Numbered from the stretch's first letter, positions 31,961 to 39,668 are shown. The stretch: DNA of 40,438 nucleotides from Armatimonadetes bacterium CG2_30_59_28 (GCA_001872605.1 MNXM01000240.1:1-40438); one strand, 5' to 3'. Numbers and translations: made by a program. Notes: generated by a model from the letters alone, not told the origin.

Positions 31961-33625
31961 TCACCTCGGTCCCTTCACATTCACAAATGCGGCCCAGTAG
32001 AAGGGGTGGCTGGTTTTGCGGTCTTTGAGGAGAGTCTGCTGGGCGGATTGGAGGGACGCGTCCACGGACTGACCTTTTTGGAGTTGGGTGTAGAAGGTTT
32101 GCATGAGGGTGGATGTGCTCTCATCACTCACCGACCACAGGCTGCAAAGAACTTCCCTCGCTCCGGCGTAGAGGAACGCCCGCGTCAGTCCGAGAACACC
32201 TTCACCCTCGACATCCTTTCCCAATCCCGTCTCACACGCCGACAGCGTCACCAACTTAGCGTTCAGGTTCCACAGAAACACCTCCTCCGCCGTCAGCACG
32301 TCGTAGCCCATACCGAGATCCGTCGGGGCGGACTCTGTCGTGCCCCCATCTGCCTTTGCGCCTTGGCGACTTTGCGTGAGATCCTCTTTCCCCGCCAACA
32401 ACAACCCCGAGAACTCCGGCACTTCCGGATCGGCGTAGCCATGCGTGGCGATATGAAGAATGTCGCACTTACTCCCCTCGGTGAGAAGTCGGTCTTTCGT
32501 CGCATCCTTGCCGGTCAGGAGCGTCGAGCCGGTGAACTGTTTGGCCACCGCTTCCCCTTCTGTCTTCGCTCCCGGCAAGGCCACCATCGCCATCGAGTCG
32601 AGTTGGCTGCTCCAGCCGCCTTCCCCGCGGATGGGGATGTAGTATCCCCGGATCGGGATGTAGATGCCGCGGTCGGTGTTAGTGGTTGGTGGTTGGGTGG
32701 TTAGTGGTTCGGGGGTTTCGTCGAAAGCGCCGGTGTCGGGTGCGGCGACGATCAGAGCGCTTGTCGGGACCGGTTTCACCGTGCCCCTGTCTCCACGTTG
32801 CGACACCGCCAGAGTCAACGACGGCGCGTACGAGATCGAGAACCTCTCGGCCAAATATTTCCCGTTCTCATTCTGAAGTGCAGCGAAGGGGATCAACTGC
32901 AACGCTCCGTCGGCGACGATGAGCAATTGCTTGGTGTTGCCGAGAACCGGTTCAAACGGCGTTACCAGGAACTTGTAGAACGACTGCGTACAGGCTTTGA
33001 TTTTGGCGTCTCGCTCCTGAAGTGACTGTCGAAACCGAACGATTCCATCACTCAACTCCTCCCGCTTCACCGGCAGCAGTTTGACGAACGGATGGAAACC
33101 GGGAGCCACAGCGACACCGACCACCCCTTCATCCGTCAGCGTGTATTCCAGCACCGCACAACCGCGAATCAGTCGGGCGCTCTGGATCAACTGAGTTTCC
33201 GTAGGTATCTGGGGCTGACTGGCCATGCGGTAGGCCGGCACTGCTTCCCGAACCACCGACTCCAGAGCTGCTTCCTGTTTCGCCAAGTCTTGTAGTAGCG
33301 ACTTCAGTCGCTTTTCGTCTTCCGGCGTCACCTTCTGAGCCTGATCCAGCGGTCCCCGTATCGGAATATACACTCCTCGAATGGGGATATAGGCCCCGCG
33401 GGTCTGATCCTCTTCTGTATCGGTGGGCAGTCCTGTTGTCTGTTGCAGCAGGGCGTAGACTTGCTTGCGTTGTTCCCGAAGATCGTCAAATTGCTTCTGG
33501 AGCTTCTTCGGCAGGCGAACCGCCATGTCCACCTTGCGCCAGGAGAGTTGATCGGACAAGGCCCGACTGCGCATCCGTTCTGCGCAACCCAAAGCCAGCA
33601 GAGCATCCTCTTGCTTCGCAGCCAC
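31961..33625 (-). CDS. CHAT-domain (caspase-like) protease, C-terminal half of a frameshifted TPR-CHAT gene
   Basis: 554 residues from a GTG at 33625, but coding sequence in this frame extends upstream (QQWFADNLSSYRKLLTVAAK) to about 33690, so the start is artificial. It continues the TPR gene after a missing base. The CHAT domain is complete: the His of ILHIATHGYAD (residue 395) and the Cys of TLSACETGLG (464) form the caspase-like dyad, followed by ALYAGAREVLCSLWSVSDEST-type C-terminal features and HPFYWAAFV. Two YIPIRG double repeats flank the central domain (~80 and ~320). CHAT proteases cleave partner proteins once their TPR sensor is triggered. The cyclase gene follows 50 bp later. Confidence 0.87.
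   Translation of the reverse strand: MAAKQEDALLALGCAERMRSRALSDQLSWRKVDMAVRLPKKLQKQFDDLREQRKQVYALLQQTTGLPTDTEEDQTRGAYIPIRGVYIPIRGPLDQAQKVTPEDEKRLKSLLQDLAKQEAALESVVREAVPAYRMASQPQIPTETQLIQSARLIRGCAVLEYTLTDEGVVGVAVAPGFHPFVKLLPVKREELSDGIVRFRQSLQERDAKIKACTQSFYKFLVTPFEPVLGNTKQLLIVADGALQLIPFAALQNENGKYLAERFSISYAPSLTLAVSQRGDRGTVKPVPTSALIVAAPDTGAFDETPEPLTTQPPTTNTDRGIYIPIRGYYIPIRGEGGWSSQLDSMAMVALPGAKTEGEAVAKQFTGSTLLTGKDATKDRLLTEGSKCDILHIATHGYADPEVPEFSGLLLAGKEDLTQSRQGAKADGGTTESAPTDLGMGYDVLTAEEVFLWNLNAKLVTLSACETGLGKDVEGEGVLGLTRAFLYAGAREVLCSLWSVSDESTSTLMQTFYTQLQKGQSVDASLQSAQQTLLKDRKTSHPFYWAAFVNVKGPR
32623..32675 (-). repeat. in-frame YIPIRG double repeat, block B
   Basis: Encodes GIYIPIRGYYIPIRG between the central domain and the CHAT domain, two 7-residue units. 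The same peptide occurs in block A 730 bp away with nearly every codon changed synonymously. Confidence 0.8.
33351..33403 (-). repeat. in-frame YIPIRG double repeat, block A
   Basis: Encodes GAYIPIRGVYIPIRG near the start of the CHAT half. Compared with block B about ten synonymous and few amino-acid changes are seen over 13 codons, so the peptide rather than the DNA has been kept. Confidence 0.8.
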
Positions 33626-33627
33626 CG

Positions 33628-35583
33628 TCAGGAGTTTGCGATAGCTGGACAGGTTGTCGGCGAACCATTGCTGGCGGAGCAGAGGATCAAAGCCAACCGC
33701 TCACGCTTCGCTTCCTGCTTGTTCACAATGTCGAGCAATGCGCGTTTAGCCGAACCGAGATCTCCGGTCTGCAACGTGAGTTCCGCCAACTGTTGGTTGA
33801 TGCTTTCCTGCATCTGGTCCAACCCAGCTTCCGCCGCCGCCTGCTTCGCCTGCTCCAGCAAGCGCGTCTTCTCGGCTTTGTCCGATGCGCCGTTGGCGAA
33901 GGTCATGAGGTAGTTGACCCGTTCACCAGCGGACAAGCCGACCTGACCGACCAGCGTCTTCTCTTTGCTTAGCCAGCTTTCGGCTTCCGCCGTCTTGCCG
34001 AGGTTGCGCTTGGCGCGTTCGAGCAACAAAGTCGCATCGAGAAGCGACTTGTTCGTCTCAGGTGGGTTGGCAAGTGCCGGTTCGAGTTGCTTCTCTACAT
34101 CCTGCCAGCGGCTTTCGTTGGCAGCGGACTGAGCAGCGGTGAGAGCACACGCGAAGAGGGCTTTGGGATCATTCTGCGCTAAAGCCGTCGCAAGCGCACG
34201 GGCTTTGTCGGCGAGGTCTTTGCGACCGGCTTGCTCGAAGAGGTTCGCGGCTTCGTTGAGTCCTGCCGCGCGCCACTCCGGTTTCGGATATCTCGGTGCG
34301 GCCCGCAACAGCGCCATCCCCACCTCCGAAGCCCATTGCTGCTGCTGGCCCTGTGGTGCGCTGTTCGGCAGCAACCGCAGGTTCGCAAGGATCCCCGAAC
34401 GTCCGAGCAGCTTCGTGCCGCCTGCACCCTCGGACCACACGGGCGCTTCGCAGTCAGCCCTCACAAGCGTCCGACGCACATCTGAGGAGGTTGACGCTGT
34501 AATGAGGATGTTATGGTATGGAAGGGAGCAGCGTTTCTCCATTTCTCCCCAGGAACTCCTCAACATGGCTGCCCAAACACGAGCAAGACGTTCGCACTCC
34601 CGGTCGCGGTGAAAAGGCTTGAGAACCCCAGCGAAAGCATAGGGAGGATTGGTATAACCAGATTTCACCAACCCCCGAAGCGCCCAGTAGATCGTGTCCC
34701 ACACCAAGTCGGAGCGACCACTCCAACCTGTCAGGCAAGCATAATAGGCATTCGAGAAAACACCAGATCCCGTATTCCTTTTCTCGGCGAGTTCCCGAAC
34801 CAGAGGAATGCATCTCTCGGCGCCGCGCACCCAAAGCATCTCGGCTACTACAGAAAGAACCGCTGAGAGAACTCTTGTGTTCGTCTCTGTAGCGATCTGC
34901 TCCAGGAGGGCTTGCATGCCGGATACCGCCTCGGTGTCCCGCGCTTCGCCTATCGCCTCGTAGATGGACAAAACCAGCGGAGCGTAATTTGTGCCCACTT
35001 CACCCGTGATCGTATCTTTGGCTTCTGACACGTCTCTTCGCAGTCTGGTCAACTCTCTGGTGCACTTCTCCAATAGCCAAGCATAGCGGGAGGAAGGCTT
35101 GCCGGCCTTTTCGTAGGCTTCGACGGCCAACGGAATGAACTTGAGACCCCGAAAGGAGCAAGGCAATGCAGGACCTCTGCCATTAAGGCTGAGCATGAAA
35201 CCACGCACCAAGTAAAGGTTTCCCAGTGCCTCCCAATTACCTTGGCGTCGTGCAACGGGTACTGCGGCGTCTATCATGTCCTCGATGACTGGGTGCTGCG
35301 TCTGTGTTTGCCGACTGCCAAAATGCACTGCTATGACTGCCACGTCGAAGATCTCCATCATCCCCTCCAGATCCCCCTCCTTCCTCGGCTCCTGGAACAG
35401 CTTCCACGACTTCTCGAACGCCGTGGCGGGGTCTTTCTGGAAGAGTTGCTTCAGGGCTTCGAGGTCAGCGGGGTTGACGGCAGCTTGGGCGCGCGGGAGA
35501 AAGGGAGTGAGGGAAAATAGGAGAAGAAGGAAGGGGAGACATGAAGAGTGAAACGTGCAATGTGAGAGGCGAAGGTGGTTCAT
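33628..35583 (-). CDS. secreted TPR protein, N-terminal half of the TPR-CHAT gene
   Basis: 651 residues from ATG at 35583 (GGAG 8 nt upstream). A signal peptide (LPFLLLLFSLTPFLPRAQA|AVNP) is followed by the conserved leader NPADLEALKQLFQKDPATAF that recurs four more times upstream. Helical repeats follow (QADKA-like; ARALATALAQNDPKALFACA, QQLAELTLQTGDLGSAKRAL). The frame ends in a nonsense tail (SASNGSPTTCPAIANS) while the true continuation lies one frame over. One extra T in GGCTTTGATCC (about 33687-33693) would give a single ~1207-residue TPR-CHAT protein, presumably exported. The upstream RelE/Phd module ends 64 bp before its start and may share a transcript. Confidence 0.82.
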   Translation of the reverse strand: MNHLRLSHCTFHSSCLPFLLLLFSLTPFLPRAQAAVNPADLEALKQLFQKDPATAFEKSWKLFQEPRKEGDLEGMMEIFDVAVIAVHFGSRQTQTQHPVIEDMIDAAVPVARRQGNWEALGNLYLVRGFMLSLNGRGPALPCSFRGLKFIPLAVEAYEKAGKPSSRYAWLLEKCTRELTRLRRDVSEAKDTITGEVGTNYAPLVLSIYEAIGEARDTEAVSGMQALLEQIATETNTRVLSAVLSVVAEMLWVRGAERCIPLVRELAEKRNTGSGVFSNAYYACLTGWSGRSDLVWDTIYWALRGLVKSGYTNPPYAFAGVLKPFHRDRECERLARVWAAMLRSSWGEMEKRCSLPYHNILITASTSSDVRRTLVRADCEAPVWSEGAGGTKLLGRSGILANLRLLPNSAPQGQQQQWASEVGMALLRAAPRYPKPEWRAAGLNEAANLFEQAGRKDLADKARALATALAQNDPKALFACALTAAQSAANESRWQDVEKQLEPALANPPETNKSLLDATLLLERAKRNLGKTAEAESWLSKEKTLVGQVGLSAGERVNYLMTFANGASDKAEKTRLLEQAKQAAAEAGLDQMQESINQQLAELTLQTGDLGSAKRALLDIVNKQEAKRERLALILCSASNGSPTTCPAIANS

Positions 35584-35597
35584 CGAGATTACTCCAA
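35355..35597 (-). repeat. leader repeat copy L1 (5' end of the full-length TPR-CHAT gene)
   Basis: Ribosome site, signal peptide and the segment ADLEALKQLFQKDPATAFEK...LFQEPRKEGDLEGMME. This is the only copy attached to a complete gene body and serves as reference for L2-L5, which lie about 0.85-1.1 kb apart to its right in the same orientation. Confidence 0.88.
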
Positions 35598-35647
35598 TCG
35601 GTGCGGCAGTCAAACTGCGAAAGGCGTGTTGCCGTGGTGAGTGCACT

Positions 35648-35908
35648 CTATCTGACCAAACCGAGTCTGCGTCGCATCTCATCGGCGGGAATGCCGCCTT
35701 CTGTTCGGTGCCGGACTCGCGAGCGCCCGATGAGCTCCATAAATTCCGGGTTCATGGACAACGAGACCGACTCCCAGTCCGCCTCGCCAAAGGCAAACAG
35801 GCCCACGGTGGGCTTGCCGTTCTCTGTGATGACGATGCTCTCGCGCGATGCCTCCCGTGCATAATCTGCCAGAGGCCGAGAGGCTTCCTTGATATCAATG
35901 ACTTTCAT
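35648..35908 (-). CDS. Phd/YefM-family antitoxin
   Basis: 86 residues. Typical fold start MKVIDIKEASRPLADYAREA followed by ESIVITENGKPTVGLFAF, the Phd/YefM DNA-binding part; the C-terminal ~35 residues would wrap the toxin. Its ATG overlaps the toxin stop by 4 bp (ATGA). It should neutralise the RelE/ParE toxin and repress the pair. The toxin-first order is less common. Confidence 0.87.
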   Translation of the reverse strand: MKVIDIKEASRPLADYAREASRESIVITENGKPTVGLFAFGEADWESVSLSMNPEFMELIGRSRVRHRTEGGIPADEMRRRLGLVR

Positions 35909-36204
35909 AGTTCGAGCACCTTCCCTCCGATGAGCACACGATTCCTTTCTTTGATCCCGATAGCGAGAACGATCACCTTCGCTTCGGGTTCCGTCTCCAC
36001 GTCATAATACACCCGCAAATCTCCAATCCGCAACTCCCACGGCGCCAAAGGGTTGGGACGCATCGGCTTGCGGTTTCTCGTCTCTACCGTTGGCTGATGG
36101 AGCAACTGCACTTCCACTTCGTCGAGGATAATTGTTTGCTGCCGCGCCGTCAAAGCCCGCAAATGCTCCTCCGCTTCAGGCGAGTACTCGATTTCATGCG
36201 GCAT
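35905..36204 (-). CDS. RelE/ParE-superfamily toxin
   Basis: 99 residues. EIEYSPEAEEHLRALTARQQ opens the family fold, and PWELRIGDLRVYYDVE carries the usual LRVGDYRVxYxV-like strand. Members are ribosome-dependent mRNA nucleases (RelE) or gyrase poisons (ParE); which applies is unclear. The ribosome site GGGGTGA lies inside the last codons and stop of leader copy L2, so the leader may drive its translation. Confidence 0.88.
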   Translation of the reverse strand: MPHEIEYSPEAEEHLRALTARQQTIILDEVEVQLLHQPTVETRNRKPMRPNPLAPWELRIGDLRVYYDVETEPEAKVIVLAIGIKERNRVLIGGKVLEL

Positions 36205-36210
36205 CGTCTG

Positions 36211-36429
36211 TCACCCCTTCGGCTCCTGGAACAGATTCCGCGACTGCTGGAAGGCCGTGGCGAGGTCTTTGGCCAAGTGTTGCTTCAGGGAGTCGAGGTC
36301 GGCAGGCCCAACGGAGGCGTGGGAGCGCGCGAGCAGCAGAGCAGGTGGGCGGGGGAGCAGGGGCGAGAGGGAGAAGACGGTCACGACAGAGAAGATCGTC
36401 AACCATCTACAAGTGACAGCAAACCCCAT
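36211..36429 (-). pseudogene. leader repeat copy L2: truncated TPR-CHAT 5' end, open frame of 72 aa
   Basis: ATG at 36429 behind GGAGGTG. Signal peptide (RWLTIFSVVTVFSLSPLL, SHA|SVGP) then PADLDSLKQHLAKDLATAFQ and NLFQEPKG, where TGA stops it at the point where L1 goes on with the TPR body. The stop is 6 bp before the toxin ATG. The frame is intact, so a short secreted peptide or a translation leader is possible. Confidence 0.75.
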
Positions 36430-36464
36430 ATGAACCACCTCCGGATATGATTGAGCATCACACT

Positions 36465-36671
36465 TCAGGCTGTTGGTACGGGAACGGACTCGGTGGACTT
36501 TGGCAAAGCAGCGCGTCCCTGCTTCACCGCCATGCATGCCCGCGAGACGTGGAGTTCGTACATCATCTCATCTGTCGGGAACTCGCGACGGATGATCCGA
36601 CACAGCCGATCCAAATCGCCAGCGGCAATGTTGGCTTCGTGAGCGACCTTCTCATAGTCAAAGTATCTCAC
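36465..36671 (-). CDS. probable antitoxin partner of the adjacent broken PIN toxin
   Basis: 68 residues from GTG at 36671, chosen because AGGAGGTGA sits 5 nt upstream. RYFDYEKVAHEANIAAGDLD and EFPTDEMMYELHVSRACMAV resemble small helical proteins that accompany PIN (VapC-like) toxins. It begins 12 bp after the toxin stop. The toxin gene is frameshifted, so this would be an orphan antitoxin. Confidence 0.6.
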   Translation of the reverse strand: MRYFDYEKVAHEANIAAGDLDRLCRIIRREFPTDEMMYELHVSRACMAVKQGRAALPKSTESVPVPTA

Positions 36672-36683
36672 GATAATCACCTC

Positions 36684-37102
36684 CTAAATCTCCGGCGGAG
36701 CCAGAACCTCAATCATGGGCAGGCTGAGAGAGACGTTCACTTCATTCACCTGCGCGCGTCGTCGCCGGTTGACCAGATGCTTGAAGTTCCGTGACAGCAA
36801 AACATCCTGTCGGGTCAGCACGGCAGCGGCCACGTGCAAGGCATCACTGAGCATGAGGGGACTGAAGATGCCCGCAGCGACGTATCGGTCCGCAAGATCA
36901 CGCATTTCCTGGGACACCATGTGAATCGTCAAGCCATCCAGCAGTTTCAGCAATCGAGCCCGTTGTTCCGGGTCGGAGTAAGCGCCAGTTCGTCTCTCGC
37001 CAATTCAGAAGTCGCGACCTTGGTTTCGATCCGACGACTCTCAACGCGATCATCGTAATAGGCATTGAGCACCGATGTATCCAGAAACACGCGCAGTCTC
37101 AT
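36684..37102 (-). pseudogene. PIN-domain (VapC-like) toxin, frameshifted and partly deleted
   Basis: ATG at 37102 gives MRLRVFLDTSVLNAYYDDRV, the PIN start with its first Asp. The frame then dies, and the rest is one base off: LLKLLDGLTIHMVSQEMRDL, then SDALHVAAAVLTRQDVLLSRN with the late Asp residues, ending in the family tail EVLAPPEI. The join lies near 36990-37010 in the DELA/AYSDPEQ segment, and about a dozen residues usual before TSEL seem absent. Loss of function is likely. Confidence 0.75.
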
Positions 37103-37131
37103 CTATCACATCCCCTCGTTCAGAGCCTGTT

Positions 37132-37416
37132 CTATCCTCGGCCAAGTGTTTGCACAAGGATAAACCTGTCACGACTGGATTGAGAAGTCACCCCGCAGTC
37201 CTCCACCCCACGCATCGGCTCCTGGAACATCTTCCACGACTTCGCGAAGGTCGTGGCGGGGTCTTTCTGGAAGAGCTGCTTGAGGGCTTCGAGGTCGGCG
37301 GGGGAGACGGAGGCGTGGGCGCGGGGGAGTAGGTGTGCAGGGGAGCACATGAGCAGAAGAAGCAGTGCGAAGCGTGAGCAGTGAGAACTGGAAGGTGTGT
37401 AACGTGAGATCGTCAA
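37132..37416 (-). pseudogene. leader repeat copy L3: truncated TPR-CHAT 5' end, open frame
   Basis: TTG at 37416 behind AGAGGTGA. Signal peptide (RFALLLLLMCSPAHLLPRAHA|SVSP), then ADLEALKQLFQKDPATTFAK and SWKMFQEPMRG. Homology to L1 ends there, and a short unrelated tail closes at 37132, 29 bp upstream of the broken PIN toxin start. Best preserved of the truncated copies. Confidence 0.75.
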
Positions 37417-37484
37417 CGGAATCACCTCTATGTGTGGATTGCCTGCCGAGCAGAAGATCAGCTTATGAGTACTTTGTGCGAAAG

Positions 37485-37688
37485 CTAATCGGCGCCTTCA
37501 AATTCCTTTACCTTTTCAAACAGGGAGTCGGCTGTCTCGCCTTCAAACATCTTCTCTCTCAAGGAAGCATAGTCCCCTCCTCCCATGAACACCTCCGACC
37601 AGAAGCGAACCACTTTCGCCGGGCTCATGTGTTCCATGAGGATTTGGGTTGCCTCATCGAAGACTTCATATTCACGGACTATTTTCAT
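37485..37688 (-). CDS. antitoxin-like small protein paired with VapC-type toxin
   Basis: 67 residues from ATG at 37688, with GGGGTGA 5 nt upstream. Sequence KIVREYEVFDEATQILMEHM...VFMGGGDYASLREKMFEGET is acidic and helical. Its start lies inside the last codons of the PIN toxin gene (17 bp overlap), which is typical of TA pairs. No DNA-binding motif is obvious. Confidence 0.65.
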   Translation of the reverse strand: MKIVREYEVFDEATQILMEHMSPAKVVRFWSEVFMGGGDYASLREKMFEGETADSLFEKVKEFEGAD

Positions 37689-38130
37689 GGCCGTCACCCC
37701 TTTCCTGCGTTTTCAACACAAAATCCAATGGAGCCATCACCTGCATCGATCTCCCGGTGTAATGCTTTACAATCCGATCGTCACAGGTAATGAAATAGTC
37801 ACAACTTGCCCCTTCCGCCGACGCAAGATGGAGGGCATCGATTGGCTTGAGCCCTTCCTTTTCCAACTCGCGGGCGCGGTCCTGCAAGGCTTTATTCGTC
37901 TTTTGAACATACGTCGCCAGAGAACAACACCGAGTGACCCATTGCCGTCTCCAGGGGAAGGGATTCCGAGAATTCTCGAACCTCAGCACCGACGAGATCG
38001 CCAAGTCAAGGCTCCCTTCTTCAATCCACTGCAAAAGAAGGGAGAAAGCGAGAGTCTCAAACCAGATGCGCAGTTGGGCTTGGTCGTCGAAGGGACGATT
38101 GTAGACGCTTGTGTCCAGATAGACCCTCAT
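37672..38130 (-). CDS. PIN-domain toxin (VapC-like), intact
   Basis: 152 residues from ATG at 38130, GGGAG just upstream. PIN signatures: MRVYLDTSVYNRPF with the first Asp, LKPIDALHLASAEGASC with the central Asp/His, and YFITCDDRIVK with the last acidic pair. The predicted Mg-dependent ribonuclease would be held by the overlapping downstream protein. It stands just after leader copy L4, the only PIN toxin of three in this island that looks whole. Confidence 0.87.
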   Translation of the reverse strand: MRVYLDTSVYNRPFDDQAQLRIWFETLAFSLLLQWIEEGSLDLAISSVLRFENSRNPFPWRRQWVTRCCSLATYVQKTNKALQDRARELEKEGLKPIDALHLASAEGASCDYFITCDDRIVKHYTGRSMQVMAPLDFVLKTQERGDGHENSP

Positions 38131-38234
38131 ACTTCTCCCATTCCGCTTTCCCTTGTGGTGGCTCAGCCATCACACGAGGATTATACTGTCTTCGGTGTCG
38201 CGACACAATGGCAATCCCAGTATCCTGACCTCCA

Positions 38235-38475
38235 TCATCCCCCCCAAAACATCTGCCGGTCTACCGGCTTGTTTCCTCGGCTCCTGGAACAGCTTCCACG
38301 ACTTCTCGAAGGCGGTGGCGGGGTCTTTGCGAAGCATGGCTTCGGGCGAAAGAGCTGCTTGAGGCCTTCGAGGTCAGCGGGTGGGGGGGACGGAGGCACA
38401 GGAGGGTAGCGGCAACAGGAGGTAGAGGACGACAAGTATAAATCTGACGCGTCTCAGCGAGATTGACCTTCGCAT
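38235..38475 (-). pseudogene. leader repeat copy L4: degenerate TPR-CHAT 5' end
   Basis: ATG at 38475 behind GAGGTGA gives a signal peptide (RFILVVLYLLLPLPSCAS). A run of seven C shifts the frame, so that PADLEGLKQLF appears one frame over. A 17-bp insertion containing the palindrome CGAAGCATGGCTTCG (plus-strand reading, ~38336) then shifts it again within KDPATAF. Not translatable as one peptide. Confidence 0.7.
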
Positions 38476-38613
38476 CTGATTCACCTCGATCATGAAATCG
38501 CTTGATCTGGCTGTCAGCACTAACACTGGCCTCGGCGTTTGGGGTTGAAGCAGTTGCTCTGACCGCTGCCGTATGATATCATCCACGTGTCAAAAGGAGG
38601 TAGGTACAACGCA

Positions 38614-38844
38614 ATGCAAGCAGTCCGACTCAGAGTCATCCCTGAAGAAGGCGGAGTACTCCATTTCAGTCGTCTCCCTGTCATTCCTGGACGGCCAGTT
38701 GAGGTCATCATCCTCTCCGACGAGCTTTCGTCAGAGTGTCGCCAGTCGCTTGCCGCTCTTCAAAACGATGCATCCTACGCCTTTCTCACGGATCCAGCGG
38801 AAGACCTCTATACGCTTGACGACCTGAAGGAGCGGTACGACTGA
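38614..38844 (+). CDS. probable antitoxin of MazF/PemK-type toxin
   Basis: 76 residues from ATG at 38614; AAAGGAGG lies 13 nt upstream, and a GTG at 38587 before it would start too early. AVRLRVIPEEGGVLHFSRLP reads as a beta-rich N-terminal part and the end (DLYTLDDLKERYD) as an acidic helix, as in toxin-binding tails. It stops 2 bp before the toxin ATG. TATGAT and the palindrome ATGATATCAT at 38573-38582 may be promoter and operator. Confidence 0.65.
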   Translation: MQAVRLRVIPEEGGVLHFSRLPVIPGRPVEVIILSDELSSECRQSLAALQNDASYAFLTDPAEDLYTLDDLKERYD

Positions 38845-38846
38845 CA

Positions 38847-39212
38847 ATGCTCCCCACGCTTCCTTCCCGCGGCGACATCGTCCTGGCCGAGTTTCCCTTT
38901 ACCGACGTCGCCGAGTCGAAACTCCGGCCCGTGTTAATTCTTGCGCCTGTGCCAGGCCCCTATCCGGATTTTCTTGTCATGTTCATCACCAGCGAGAGCA
39001 GTCAGGCACAGGCAAACCTGGACCTCGTATTGTCCTCCGAGGATCCAGCGTTCTCTGAATCCGGACTTCGCGTTACGTCCGTCTTCAAGACGCTGAAGCT
39101 GGCAACCCTGACAGCATCCCTCTTTCGCGGTCGGCTGGGAACGCTTCGCGCGGAATTGCACGAAACGCTGGTGGACAGAATGGCCCAACACCTCAAAGGC
39201 ACAAGTCACTGA
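38847..39212 (+). CDS. MazF/PemK-family endoribonuclease toxin
   Basis: 121 residues. RGDIVLAEFPFTD is the family opening (RGDIVLVxFPFTD), followed by KLRPVLILAPV and the late segment LRVTSVFKTLKLATL. Members cut mRNA at short sequences. Unlike the other modules of the island it lies on the plus strand: head-to-head with leader L4 through its antitoxin and tail-to-tail with leader L5. Confidence 0.9.
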   Translation: MLPTLPSRGDIVLAEFPFTDVAESKLRPVLILAPVPGPYPDFLVMFITSESSQAQANLDLVLSSEDPAFSESGLRVTSVFKTLKLATLTASLFRGRLGTLRAELHETLVDRMAQHLKGTSH

Positions 39213-39372
39213 ATCAGCGCATCAGTTGTCGCCGCAGACCGGAGCGTTGCCGAGCTGGGACAGGCGCGACGACCACACCGCATCACCGATATCCAGCATC
39301 ACCACTGCCGGACGTCTTTTGGGTGGGAGTCCCTTGGAGTGCGGTAATGCAATCAAGACGATGTCGCCAACC

Positions 39373-39610
39373 TCATAGTTCGTCATGCTCCATCATCCCC
39401 TCCAAATCCCCCTTCCTCCTCGGTTCCTGGAACAGCTTGCACGACTTTTCGAACGCCGTGGCGGGGTCTTTGCGAAGCATGGCTTCGGGCGGAAGAGTTG
39501 CTTGAGGGCTTCGAGGTCGGCGAGAGGAACGGCGGCGTGGGCGCGGGGGGGAGGGGTGCAGGGGAGCAGAGGAGCAAAGCAGCAAGGAAGACTGACACGC
39601 GCAAGTTCAT
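39373..39610 (-). pseudogene. leader repeat copy L5: degenerate TPR-CHAT 5' end
   Basis: ATG at 39610 behind AGAGAGGTGAG gives a signal peptide (NLRVSVFLAALLLCSPAPLP). The frame shifts in a run of seven C; AHAAVPLADLEALKQLF is in the second frame, and after the same 17-bp palindromic insertion as in L4, KDPATAFEKSCKLFQEPRRK and GDLEGMME are in the third. Homology reaches three residues further than in L2-L4. The region 39213-39668 holds nothing else that I can identify. Confidence 0.7.
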
Positions 39611-39668
39611 TCGACTCACCTCTCTTTGAGATCGACACCCGAAGGGCTTGACGGTGTGTGATGCTTCG

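Noticed and set aside
35355-39628. CRISPR-like or integron attC array
   Set aside because: The repeats are ~240 bp, protein-coding in origin and ~1 kb apart; no cas, integrase or attC core sites were seen.
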